In this document: in pieces, positions 10,550-19,327 of the stretch
Numbering within the stretch: position 1 is the stretch's first letter
How the letters are laid out: each line of letters begins with the position of its first letter
The notes under the pieces: model-generated
Databases searched by the model: none
What the model was told of the DNA's origin: nothing
Seen by the model: only the letters and a program-made list of their open reading frames with translations
Position numbers and translations under genes: made by a program
NCBI GenBank assembly: GCA_902563555.1
Contig: CACEXM010000002.1
Span: forward strand, 40,001 to 98,229
Direction of reading: 5' to 3'
DNA: 58,229 nt
DNA from: an uncultured Pelagibacteraceae bacterium
Lineage (GTDB): Bacteria > Pseudomonadota > Alphaproteobacteria > Pelagibacterales > Pelagibacteraceae

Positions 10550-13096
10550 ATGTTTAATCCAATAAAATTTATTTCAAAATTGATTAAATCGGGGAACCAA
10601 AAAGAGCTAGATAGAATAGGAAAAATAGTTCAAAAAATAAATTCTTTAGAAGAAAATACTAAGAAACTTAAAGATGCTGATTTTCCTGCCAAAACAAAAG
10701 AGTTAAAAGATAAATTGAATAATGGAATTGATATTAACAATCTACTCCCAGAAGCTTTTGCTTTAGTAAGAGAAGCATCAAGAAGAACAAGGAATGAAAG
10801 ACATTTTGATGTACAAATTATAGGTGGAATAGTTTTACATGAAGCAAAAATTGCTGAAATGAGAACAGGTGAAGGTAAAACCTTAACAATTGCTTTATCA
10901 GCATATTTAAATGCATTATTTGGAAAAGGTGTTCATATTGTAACTGTTAATGATTACTTAGCAAAAAGAGATTGCTTAGAAATGGGAAAAATTTACAACT
11001 TTCTAGGTTTATCTTCAGGTTTTATAAACAATAATCAAGACGATAAAAAAAGAAAAGAAAATTATAATTGTGATATCACATATGCGACTAATAGTGAGCT
11101 AGGATTTGATTATCTTAGAGACAACATGAAGTTTACTAATGAAGAAATGGTGCAAAGAGAACATTTTTTTTCAATAGTTGATGAAATTGACTCATGTTTA
11201 ATAGATGAAGCAAGAACTCCTTTAATAATCTCAGGTGCTGCTGAGGATAAAACTGACAAATATCTAGCTGTGGATAAATTAATAAAAAGACTCGATGATT
11301 CAGACTATGAGATAGATGAAAAAGATAAAAATATTTTGCTAACAAATAAGGGCATAAATAATGTAGAAAAAATTTTTTCTGATACAGGTATATTAAAAAA
11401 TAATAATTTTTACGATGCAGAAAATTTGAATTTAGTACATCATGTAAATCAAGCTTTGAGAGCGAATCATTTATTTGAGAAAGGAAGAGACTATATTGTT
11501 AAAGATAACTCCTTAAAGATTATTGATGAACTTACAGGAAGAATACTTGAGGGTAGAAGATTTAGCGATGGACTTCATCAAGCCTTAGAAGCAAAAGAAA
11601 AGATTGAAATTCAAGCAGAAAATCAAACCTTAGCCTCTATAACTTATCAAAACTATTTTAAACTTTATAAAAAAATTTCTGGATGTACGGGTACCGCTCT
11701 AACAGAATCTGAAGAGTTCTTTGAAATTTATAACCTACAAGTTGTGGTTATTCCAACAAATAAAAAAATGATAAGGAAAGATTTCAATGATCAAATTTTT
11801 AAAACAGAACAAGAAAAAAATACCGCTATAATCAATAAGATAGTTAACTGCAATAAATCTGGACAACCTCTATTAGTTTTTACTTCTAGCATTAACAAAT
11901 CAGAAGTTTATTCAAAGTTACTTAAACAGAAAAAAATCCCACATGTTTTACTAAATGCTAAGAATCACGAAAATGAGGCTGAGATCATTGCTAACGCAGG
12001 AAAAGAAGGATCAGTAATCATAACTACAAGTATTTCGGGCAGAGGAGTAGATATTCAACTTGGAGGAAAAAGAGGCACTATTGATGAAGAGAAACTAATT
12101 AAAGAAAAAGAAAAAATCAAATCCTTAGGTGGTTTGTTTGTTATAGGTACCGAAAGAATGGAGTCAAGAAGAGTTGACAACCAAGCTAGGGGAAGGGCTG
12201 GACGTCAAGGTGATGAGGGAAGTTCAATTTTCTATGTTAGCTTGGAGGATGACCTAATGCGAATTTTTGGATCAGAGTCAATGAACAAAATGCTCGAAAA
12301 ATTAGGACTAAAAGACGGTGAAAGTATCGATCATCCATGGATAAACAAAGCTCTGGAAAGAGCTCAACAAAAAGTTGAGGCTAGAAACTTTGATATAAGA
12401 AAAACTCTTATTAAATTTGATAATGTATTAAATGATCAAAGACAAGTAATTTTTTCACAAAGAAAAGAGGCAATGAACAGTGATAAGATTTTTGATTATT
12501 CTAATAATTTTTTAGATGAAATAAAAAAAAATGTAATAGATTTAAAAATCCAAAAACTTTCAAATCCAAAAAGTCAGCATTTTGAAAATCAAATCAAAAC
12601 TCTCTTTGGTAAAAACTTTGATGAAAAAGATTTAGAAAATTTATTAAAAAAAAAAGATGATGATCTTATAAAGCTATTGTCTGAGAATTTTGAAAATAAA
12701 AGAAATGAAAGAATAAAACTCTTAGGTGAAAACCAGTCTAAAGAAATAGAAAAAAGAATTTTTTTACAGTCAATTGACGTCAATTGGAAATCTCATATTC
12801 AATATTTAGAACAACTAAGACAAGTAATTGGATTAAGATCTTATGGGCAAAGAGATCCTCTTATTGAATACAAAAAAGAGGCTTTTACATTATTTGAAAA
12901 CTTGCTAAAAAAACTTAAACAAGATTATATTAATGTTCTAATGAATCTCAAATTCGTTGAAACATCAAATAAGAATTTAGAAGAAAAACTTAGTGAAAAA
13001 GGTTCAATAGATAAGATAAATAAAAAGGTTAGAAGAAATGAGCCTTGTCCCTGTGGCTCAGGAAAAAAATTTAAAAAATGTTGTGGAAGCTTATAA
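10550..13096 (+). CDS. secA: Preprotein translocase ATPase SecA
   Basis: An 848-residue motor of Sec export. Visible are Walker A MRTGEGKTL (about residue 103), the VDEIDSCLIDEARTPLIISG helicase region, the second helicase fold with GRAGRQGDEGSS, and a C-terminal zinc motif CPCGSGKKFKKCCG that binds SecB and lipids. It is somewhat shorter than the roughly 900 residues common elsewhere, mainly through a short linker before the zinc tail. Stop codons overlap accA by 6 nt. Confidence 0.97.
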   Translation: MFNPIKFISKLIKSGNQKELDRIGKIVQKINSLEENTKKLKDADFPAKTKELKDKLNNGIDINNLLPEAFALVREASRRTRNERHFDVQIIGGIVLHEAKIAEMRTGEGKTLTIALSAYLNALFGKGVHIVTVNDYLAKRDCLEMGKIYNFLGLSSGFINNNQDDKKRKENYNCDITYATNSELGFDYLRDNMKFTNEEMVQREHFFSIVDEIDSCLIDEARTPLIISGAAEDKTDKYLAVDKLIKRLDDSDYEIDEKDKNILLTNKGINNVEKIFSDTGILKNNNFYDAENLNLVHHVNQALRANHLFEKGRDYIVKDNSLKIIDELTGRILEGRRFSDGLHQALEAKEKIEIQAENQTLASITYQNYFKLYKKISGCTGTALTESEEFFEIYNLQVVVIPTNKKMIRKDFNDQIFKTEQEKNTAIINKIVNCNKSGQPLLVFTSSINKSEVYSKLLKQKKIPHVLLNAKNHENEAEIIANAGKEGSVIITTSISGRGVDIQLGGKRGTIDEEKLIKEKEKIKSLGGLFVIGTERMESRRVDNQARGRAGRQGDEGSSIFYVSLEDDLMRIFGSESMNKMLEKLGLKDGESIDHPWINKALERAQQKVEARNFDIRKTLIKFDNVLNDQRQVIFSQRKEAMNSDKIFDYSNNFLDEIKKNVIDLKIQKLSNPKSQHFENQIKTLFGKNFDEKDLENLLKKKDDDLIKLLSENFENKRNERIKLLGENQSKEIEKRIFLQSIDVNWKSHIQYLEQLRQVIGLRSYGQRDPLIEYKKEAFTLFENLLKKLKQDYINVLMNLKFVETSNKNLEEKLSEKGSIDKINKKVRRNEPCPCGSGKKFKKCCGSL

Positions 13097-14182
13097 AATA
13101 ATTATCAATGAAACTAAAATTAAAAAACCAAAAAGAAAATATAATGTTTTTTTATATTTTAAAATTCTCAAAATTTGATCTTTAGAAACATTTAAATTAC
13201 TCAATTCATCAGTATTAGTTACAAACCCTTTACTTCTTCCAATTTTAATAAATTTATTTTTTCTATCATTATAAATTTCGTCAGCAGACATAGAGCGAAA
13301 AGTAATCAAACTAGCTGTTAGTGCCTTATTTACATTTTTTAAAATGAATTCTTTATCTCTATGAGCACCACCCAAAGGTTCCTCAATAATTTCATCAATT
13401 ACATTTAGTTGAAGTAAATCCTTTGCAGAGAGTTTCATTGCTTTGGCAGCATCAAGCATTTTTTTTGGGTCTCTCCAAAGAATAGTTGCACATCCTTCCG
13501 GAGAAATAACTGAATAAATTGCATTTTCAAGCATTAAAACTTTGTTTGATGACGCTAAAGCGATAGCACCGCCTGAGCCACCTTCTCCAATAATAATTGC
13601 TATTGTTGGAACTTTTAACTTCATACAGCATTCTATAGACCTGGCAATTGCCTCTGCTTGACCCCGCTCCTCAGCACCTACACCCGGATAAGCTCCTGGA
13701 GTATCAATAAAAGAAATTATTGGTATTCCAAATCTATCAGCTAACTCCATTAATCGAATAGTTTTCCTGTAACCTTCTGGTCTCATCATACCAAAATTTC
13801 TCTCTATTCTACTGTCTAAATCCTCTCCTTTCTCTTGACCAATTACTAAAACAGATTGATTATGAAATTTCGCAAAACCTGCAATAACAGATTTATCTTC
13901 ACCATAATACCTATCGCCAGAAAGCGAAATGAAATCATCAAACAAATTATCAATAAAAAATTTTGACTTAGGTCTATCTTCATGTCTTGCTACCATAGTT
14001 GTTTGCCAAGGATCTAAATTAGAGTAAACTGACTGTAATCTCTCATTTATCTCCTCTTCAGTTTTAGAAATTTTGTTTGTATCTACTTCGGAAATACCAC
14101 TCTGATTATACGGGTCTTTAAGCTTTTCTAGCTCTTCATCTAATTCTTTTATTTCTTTTTCAAAATTAAGGTAGTTTTTCAT
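13091..14182 (-). CDS. accA: Acetyl-CoA carboxylase carboxyltransferase alpha subunit, with C-terminal hydrophobic tail
   Basis: A 363-residue AccA. With AccD (encoded far downstream) it transfers carboxyl from biotin to acetyl-CoA, the first step of fatty-acid synthesis. The core is canonical: RPEGYRKTIRLMELADRFG, DTPGAYPGVGAEERGQAEAIA and IGEGGSGGAIALA. Family members usually end near residue 320. Here about 40 residues follow, ending in LYFLFGFLILVSLIIIL, a strongly hydrophobic stretch after KYKK that looks like a tail anchor. There is no upstream partner in an operon; it converges on secA. Confidence 0.94.
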   Translation of the reverse strand: MKNYLNFEKEIKELDEELEKLKDPYNQSGISEVDTNKISKTEEEINERLQSVYSNLDPWQTTMVARHEDRPKSKFFIDNLFDDFISLSGDRYYGEDKSVIAGFAKFHNQSVLVIGQEKGEDLDSRIERNFGMMRPEGYRKTIRLMELADRFGIPIISFIDTPGAYPGVGAEERGQAEAIARSIECCMKLKVPTIAIIIGEGGSGGAIALASSNKVLMLENAIYSVISPEGCATILWRDPKKMLDAAKAMKLSAKDLLQLNVIDEIIEEPLGGAHRDKEFILKNVNKALTASLITFRSMSADEIYNDRKNKFIKIGRSKGFVTNTDELSNLNVSKDQILRILKYKKTLYFLFGFLILVSLIIIL

Positions 14183-14231
14183 TGTTTTTTATAGTGACTA
14201 ATTAATTAACAAAAAAGGCAATAAAATGATA

Positions 14232-14260
14232 TTGAATTAAACAAGTATTTGTTATTATAT
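14232..14260 (+). promoter_or_regulatory. candidate promoter for the glycine riboswitch-glcB transcript
   Basis: TTGAAT, a 17-nt spacer and TTATAT fit a sigma-70-type promoter and would start the RNA near 14267, about 25 nt before the first riboswitch aptamer. A short AT-rich inverted repeat (TTTATTC/GAATAAA) falls at the predicted 5' end. Confidence 0.5.
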
Positions 14261-14292
14261 AGTTTATTCTTTTAAAGAATAAAAGTTTTACT

Positions 14293-14448
14293 ATCGGGAG
14301 AGACTATTTTTAGCGCCGAAGGAGCAACCACCCCGGAAACTCTCAGGCAAAAGGACCGATCGAAGCATAACACTCTGGAAAGAGATTGATTTCCGCCGAA
14401 GGAGCAAAACTCTCAGGCAAAAATACAGATGGGGTATAAATTAGAGTG
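14293..14448 (+). promoter_or_regulatory. Tandem glycine riboswitch controlling glcB
   Basis: Two successive glycine aptamers are evident. Each has the GCCGAAGGAGCAA core (14315-14327 and 14395-14407) followed by CTCTCAGGCAAAA (14340-14352 and 14410-14422). Aptamer 1 is closed by ATCGG/CCGAT. Aptamer 2 can be closed by CACTCT (14371-14376) with AGAGTG (14443-14448), which ends 2 nt before the glcB ATG. No U-tract terminator lies between aptamer 2 and the gene, so control is probably at translation initiation. Riboswitch control of malate synthase by glycine is known in SAR11. Confidence 0.95.
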
Positions 14449-14450
14449 AT

Positions 14451-16625
14451 ATGCAAGAAAAATACGTTAAAATAAATAACCTGCAAGTATCTGAAAAACT
14501 GTCAAAATTTGTAAATGATGAATTATTAAAAAATACAAATGTATCTCCTGAAAATTTTTGGTTGGGCCTTGAAAAAACTCTAAATGAGCTTGCACCAAAA
14601 AACAGAGAATTAATTAAATTTAGAGAAGATTTGCAAAAGAAAATAGATGAATGGCACATCAAAAATAAAAGTAAAGAATTTAATTTAATAGAGTATAAAA
14701 AATTTTTACTAGAAATTGGCTATTTAAAAAATGAAGGGCCTGATTTTAAAATAGAAACTAAAAATGTTGATGAAGAAATTGCAAATATAGCTGGACCTCA
14801 ATTAGTAGTGCCCATCATGAATGCAAGGTATACGTTAAATGCTGCGAATGCAAGATGGATGAGTTTATATGATAGTCTTTATGGTACAGACGTGATTGAA
14901 CAGTCTGAAGATAGCGTATCTGAGAGGTATGACCCTCTAAGGGGTGAAATGGTTATTAAATATGGTAGAGATTTTTTAGATAAATACTTCCCATTAGCTG
15001 AAGTAAGTTGGAGTCAAATTACAAGTTTTGCTGTGAAATACGGCAAATTAAAAGTTTTAAAGGGTGCTGATATTTTTGATTTGAAAGACGAAAATAAATT
15101 TATTGGACACAGAGGTGAGAATGATAATCCATCTGCAATTATTCTTAAAAATAATAGGTTACACATTGAAATTCTAAAAAATTCTAGAGCGTTTGCTGCT
15201 CAACAAGATCATGCTGGAATAAGTGATATAATACTAGAATCAGCAGTGTCAACAATTTGTGATAATGAGGATAGTGTCGCAGCAGTTGACTCGGAAGATA
15301 AAATTGTTTGTTATCGTAATTGGCTAGGCCTTATGAAAGGTGATCTAAAATCAAAATTCAAAAAAGAGGGTAAATTATTTGAGAGAAAGCTAAATCCACA
15401 CAGAAGTTATCTTTCTAAAGATGGTAAAGTTTTAAAGTTACATGGCAGAAGTCTTTTACTTACAAGAAATGTTGGTCATCTAATGACTAACCCGTCGATT
15501 TTATTAAGTGATGGAAGTGAAATACCTGAGGGAATTATGGACGCCTTTATAACAACAGCAGCTGCACTACATGATATTAAAAACAAAACTAATTCAAGGA
15601 CTGGATCTGTCTATATAGTAAAGCCTAAAATGCATGGTCCAGATGAGACCGCGTTTACAGATTTAATTTTTTCTAAAGTTGAGGAAGTTCTAAATTTACC
15701 TAAGTATACTTGTAAGATTGGTATCATGGACGAGGAGAGAAGAACGTCAGCAAATTTAAAAGAATGTATTAGAAGTCTAAAAAATAGAGTTTTTTTTATA
15801 AATACTGGTTTTTTAGATAGAACTGGTGATGAAATGCATACATCAATGGAAGCTGGCCCTATGATTAAAAAAGGTGATATGAAATCATCTAAATGGATAA
15901 ATGCTTACGAAAATAATAATGTCGATATTGGTTTAAAATGTGGGTTTTCAGGAAAAGCACAAATTGGAAAAGGAATGTGGGCAATGCCAGATAAAATGAA
16001 AGATATGATGGATCAAAAAAAAGGCCACCTAAAAGCTGGAGCAAACTGTGCATGGGTTCCATCTCCAACAGCAGCTGCTTTGCACGCTTTACATTATCAC
16101 GAAATAGATATTTTTAATGAACAAAAAAAATTAATTGATAGAGAGCCAGCTAAAATTGATGATCTATTAACAATTCCAACAGCAGACAGGCCTAATTGGT
16201 CTGTAGAAGATATAAATAAAGAAATTTCTAATTCTGCACAAACTTTATTGGGTTATGTTGTAAGATGGGTAGATCAAGGCGTGGGTTGTTCTAAAGTACC
16301 TGATATCAACAATATAGGTTTGATGGAAGATAGGGCAACTCTTAGAATTTCATCTCAGCATATTACCAACTGGATCCATCATGGAGTCACAACAAAAATA
16401 CAAGTAACTGAAATAATGAAAGAGATGGCAAAAATAGTTGATGAACAAAATAAAGATGATCCATTATATGTTAAAATGAGCAGTAATTATGAAAACTCTA
16501 TAGCATTTCAAACTGCTTGTGATCTGATATTTAAGGGTAAAGAACAACCTTCAGGTTACACTGAGCCATTGCTTCATTTGAACAGATTAAAAAAAAAATC
16601 TAATCTGAGTTCGAAATCATATTAG
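14451..16625 (+). CDS. glcB: Malate synthase G
   Basis: A 724-residue enzyme that condenses glyoxylate with acetyl-CoA to malate. Family signatures are GIMDEERRTSANLKECI, NTGFLDRTGDEMHTSMEAGP and GKGMWAMPDKM, and the C-terminal LMEDRATLRISSQH segment carries the expected catalytic Asp. Length is typical of isoform G. The start is the ATG immediately after the riboswitch; no strong Shine-Dalgarno is seen apart from AGAG, which lies in the aptamer-2 closing stem. Its 3' end overlaps recR by 26 nt, convergently. Confidence 0.97.
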   Translation: MQEKYVKINNLQVSEKLSKFVNDELLKNTNVSPENFWLGLEKTLNELAPKNRELIKFREDLQKKIDEWHIKNKSKEFNLIEYKKFLLEIGYLKNEGPDFKIETKNVDEEIANIAGPQLVVPIMNARYTLNAANARWMSLYDSLYGTDVIEQSEDSVSERYDPLRGEMVIKYGRDFLDKYFPLAEVSWSQITSFAVKYGKLKVLKGADIFDLKDENKFIGHRGENDNPSAIILKNNRLHIEILKNSRAFAAQQDHAGISDIILESAVSTICDNEDSVAAVDSEDKIVCYRNWLGLMKGDLKSKFKKEGKLFERKLNPHRSYLSKDGKVLKLHGRSLLLTRNVGHLMTNPSILLSDGSEIPEGIMDAFITTAAALHDIKNKTNSRTGSVYIVKPKMHGPDETAFTDLIFSKVEEVLNLPKYTCKIGIMDEERRTSANLKECIRSLKNRVFFINTGFLDRTGDEMHTSMEAGPMIKKGDMKSSKWINAYENNNVDIGLKCGFSGKAQIGKGMWAMPDKMKDMMDQKKGHLKAGANCAWVPSPTAAALHALHYHEIDIFNEQKKLIDREPAKIDDLLTIPTADRPNWSVEDINKEISNSAQTLLGYVVRWVDQGVGCSKVPDINNIGLMEDRATLRISSQHITNWIHHGVTTKIQVTEIMKEMAKIVDEQNKDDPLYVKMSSNYENSIAFQTACDLIFKGKEQPSGYTEPLLHLNRLKKKSNLSSKSY

Positions 16626-17217
16626 ATCGATTTTTAAAAGCAGAAATTAGAGTCCCATCATCTAGATTTTCTATCTCACCACCAACCGGCAAGCCTTGAG
16701 CGAGCTTAGTAATTTTTACCTTGGAATTTTTCAAACTTTCTTGAATATAATAAGCAGTAGTTTGCCCCTCTATTGTAGCGCTTGTTGCCAAAATAACCTC
16801 TTCTATCTTGTCTTTTTCAACCCTATTTATTAGTGAGTCGATTAACAAATCTCCTTTTCTATTTTCTGTCGCGGAGATAGTGCCTCCAAGGATATGAAAA
16901 TATCCTTGATAAATATTAGAACTTTCGATGGACCACTGGTCTGCTATATTTTCAACCACACAAATTTTATCATATTTTTTATCTAAAATTTTACAATTTT
17001 CATAATCACATTGTATTAAAACAGATTTTAGAGCTCCGCAAATTGTACATCTAGAAATATTTTTATAAATATCTGTTAATGATTTCGCTAGAGGCTTTAC
17101 TAATTCGTCTTTGTTATTAATTAATTTTAAAAGAATTCGCTTCGCTGATTTTGGACCTAAACCAGGTAATTTTGATATTAGTTTAATTAACTGATCTATC
17201 TCATTGCAATTTTGCAT
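16600..17217 (-). CDS. recR: Recombination protein RecR
   Basis: A 205-residue RecFOR-pathway protein that helps load RecA at gaps. Order: N-terminal helix-hairpin-helix (LPGLGPKSAKRILL), zinc-finger cysteines (CTICGALKSVLIQC, then further Cys; spacing is looser than the usual CxxC...CxxC), then a Toprim domain (CVVENIADQWSIE) and the LPVGGEIENLDDGTL C-terminus. It follows ybaB and dnaX in the classic dnaX-ybaB-recR operon. Confidence 0.95.
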   Translation of the reverse strand: MQNCNEIDQLIKLISKLPGLGPKSAKRILLKLINNKDELVKPLAKSLTDIYKNISRCTICGALKSVLIQCDYENCKILDKKYDKICVVENIADQWSIESSNIYQGYFHILGGTISATENRKGDLLIDSLINRVEKDKIEEVILATSATIEGQTTAYYIQESLKNSKVKITKLAQGLPVGGEIENLDDGTLISAFKNRSNMISNSD

Positions 17218-17220
17218 ATT

Positions 17221-17544
17221 CTATAAAGGCCATTTAAATCCAGGAATATCAAACCCACCAGTTGCTTTTGAAATTTCCTCAGTTGTTTTTGATTTAAGTT
17301 GAGATTTTGCACTATTATGAGCTGCAACAATCAAATCCTCAATTATGGTTTTGTCCTCTTTCATTATTTCATCAGTTAAACTTATTGTTTGCATTTCTCC
17401 ATCTCCATCTAAAGTTATCTTTACAGAATTTGATCCTGAAACTCCTACAACTTTTATTTCTTTAATCTTTTGTTGGCTTTCCTTCATCCTTGCTTCAAGC
17501 TCTTTCGCTTTATCTAATATTTTACTAAAATCAGTCATTATCAA
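17221..17544 (-). CDS. ybaB: YbaB/EbfC nucleoid-associated protein
   Basis: A 107-residue DNA-binding protein that forms a tweezer-like dimer. LDKAKELEARMKESQQKIKE is the typical amphipathic helix, and SKATGGFDIPGF near the C-terminus is a family hallmark. Start overlaps the end of dnaX by 14 nt and recR follows after 3 nt, so translation is probably coupled. Confidence 0.93.
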   Translation of the reverse strand: MIMTDFSKILDKAKELEARMKESQQKIKEIKVVGVSGSNSVKITLDGDGEMQTISLTDEIMKEDKTIIEDLIVAAHNSAKSQLKSKTTEEISKATGGFDIPGFKWPL

Positions 17545-19183
17545 CTCCGTTTTTGTTTGAATTTACGTCTATTAATTCAGCATCAGGAAATCTTTCCAGC
17601 ACACTTTTAAATATTTTTGAGTTTTTCATTTCATCAATTGAAATTTTCTTAACATTTTTTTGTTTATCATTTATAGACATTTGTCCTTTTAATTTACTAA
17701 ATGTAATAATCCATCTTTCATCAGTCCATTCAAAAAGTTTTGACGATAGATCTTTTACAAAATCTTTATCTAGACTTTCATTAAAAGATATTTCAATTCT
17801 ATTTTTTTCAAATTTTACAAGATTAACGTTTTTTTCTAATTCGTATTTAAGTTTTATTTCTTTTTTATTTGAACAAACTTTAATTAAGTTCTCAAAAGTA
17901 TTTATATTAATTTTATTTTCTGCTTTAATTTCTGTTTGGATTTCTGGTTTATTTTTATCTTCTTGTGCAATATTCTTTATTTGATTGACTGTTTTAGATG
18001 ATGAATCACTATCTGTATTCTTGCCTGGATTTTCACTTTTTGTATAAACCTCAACTTTTTCAACTTTATTTTTAAATTTTGCAGAACTTAAATACATTAA
18101 TCTTATTAGGATCATTTCAATTGAAAAGTGTGGATTAGAAACTATTTCTAACTCATCAAGTGAAGAGATGACGAACTGCCAAAATAATATTAATATCTCT
18201 GGTTTTACTTGATTTGATAAACTTTTAATTTTAAAAAATTCTTCATCATTCAGAGAAAAATTTGTGCTTTCTAAAGTTAATGAATTAATATTTTTGAAGT
18301 AATAAAGTATCTCTAAGAAATCATTGATAAAAACCTTTGGTTCAACACCTTGATCATAAATCTTTCTATAAGTACTTATTACTTTCGTTTCTTCGCCGTT
18401 TAAAATTAGCTCAAACAAGTAGATTAATTGAGATTTATCGAAGTATCCAAAAATTTTCTGTGCTGAATTTAAATCTAATTCTTTGTCCTCATCCAAACTT
18501 AATAATGCTCTATCTAACAAAGATAAGGCATCCCTAACAGAGCCTTCTGAAATTTTTACTATAAGCTTTAAAGCTTCGTCTGTTATTTTTCCATTTTCTT
18601 TATCTTTGATTATTTTAATATATTCTAATAGTTCAGATGATTTAACCCTAGACAAATCAAATCTTTGACATCTAGAAACTATAGTAACTGGAATTTTTTT
18701 AATTTCTGTCGTTGCGAAAATAAATTTCAAATACTCTGGCGGTTCTTCTAAGGTTTTTAGTAAGGCATTAAATGCTTGTTTACTCAACATATGAACTTCA
18801 TCAATTATGAAAATTTTATATTTGGCGGATGTTGGCCCATATCTGGAAAATTCAATTAAGTCTCTTACATCATCTACACCTGTTTTGCTTGCTGCATCCA
18901 TTTCAAGAACATCAATATGATTTGAGTTCGTTATTGCATCACAATTATCACATTTTACCTTACATTTATTTTCAAAACCATTTAAACAATTTAGTGTCTT
19001 TGCAACAATTCTTGCTGTTGTAGTTTTTCCAACCCCTCTTATTCCAGTCAACAAATATGCATTTGGTATTTTGTTATTTTTAATTGAGTTTATAATGGTT
19101 TCGGTAAGAACATTTTGACCAATAAGGTCATCAAAAGTTTGGGGTCTATATTTTAGTGCTAATACTTTTGATTTACTATTCAT
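17531..19183 (-). CDS. dnaX: DNA polymerase III subunit gamma/tau
   Basis: A 550-residue clamp-loader subunit. Walker A is LTGIRGVGKTTTARI (about residue 45), followed by the zinc-binding cysteines (CLNGFENKCKVKCDNC), DEVHMLS (Walker B) and a sensor-1 region (TTEIKKIPVTIVSRCQRF). A Lys/Glu-rich linker leads to a tau-like C-terminal domain. No convincing slippery frameshift site was noticed, so a separate gamma product is not claimed. It lies 11 nt downstream of the SRP RNA gene. Confidence 0.96.
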   Translation of the reverse strand: MNSKSKVLALKYRPQTFDDLIGQNVLTETIINSIKNNKIPNAYLLTGIRGVGKTTTARIVAKTLNCLNGFENKCKVKCDNCDAITNSNHIDVLEMDAASKTGVDDVRDLIEFSRYGPTSAKYKIFIIDEVHMLSKQAFNALLKTLEEPPEYLKFIFATTEIKKIPVTIVSRCQRFDLSRVKSSELLEYIKIIKDKENGKITDEALKLIVKISEGSVRDALSLLDRALLSLDEDKELDLNSAQKIFGYFDKSQLIYLFELILNGEETKVISTYRKIYDQGVEPKVFINDFLEILYYFKNINSLTLESTNFSLNDEEFFKIKSLSNQVKPEILILFWQFVISSLDELEIVSNPHFSIEMILIRLMYLSSAKFKNKVEKVEVYTKSENPGKNTDSDSSSKTVNQIKNIAQEDKNKPEIQTEIKAENKININTFENLIKVCSNKKEIKLKYELEKNVNLVKFEKNRIEISFNESLDKDFVKDLSSKLFEWTDERWIITFSKLKGQMSINDKQKNVKKISIDEMKNSKIFKSVLERFPDAELIDVNSNKNGVDND

Positions 19184-19192
19184 AAATTTAAT

Positions 19193-19280
19193 AAGGAGAC
19201 TAGAACCTGAATAACTGTCTCTACGACTGCTTCTGTTAAGATCTGGTCGGGTTCAAGCGGCATCCACCTCTAGCCTCCAA
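19193..19280 (-). ncRNA. ffs: Signal recognition particle RNA (4.5S, small bacterial type)
   Basis: On the minus strand the ends pair (GGAG.CTAGA with TCTAG.CTCC), giving a long hairpin. The apex has the conserved SRP domain IV layout: CAG-A-TCT-TAAC-AGA-AGCAG, which aligns base for base with the E. coli CAG-G-TCC-GGAA-GGA-AGCAG. The tetraloop is UAAC rather than GNRA. It binds Ffh for co-translational targeting. It sits directly upstream of dnaX in the same direction, a common alphaproteobacterial position. Confidence 0.88.
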
Positions 19281-19327
19281 ATGTATTATAGCAGTAATGT
19301 TTTCTAAACCACAAGAAATAATAAAAA

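Noticed and set aside
14263..14283. AT-only hairpin before the glycine riboswitch as a separate regulator
   Set aside because: It has no G-C clamp, and similar repeats are expected by chance here; it is noted only with the promoter.
18000..18060. Programmed frameshift in dnaX
   Set aside because: No A6G-type slippery site with a following stem-loop was found in the linker region.
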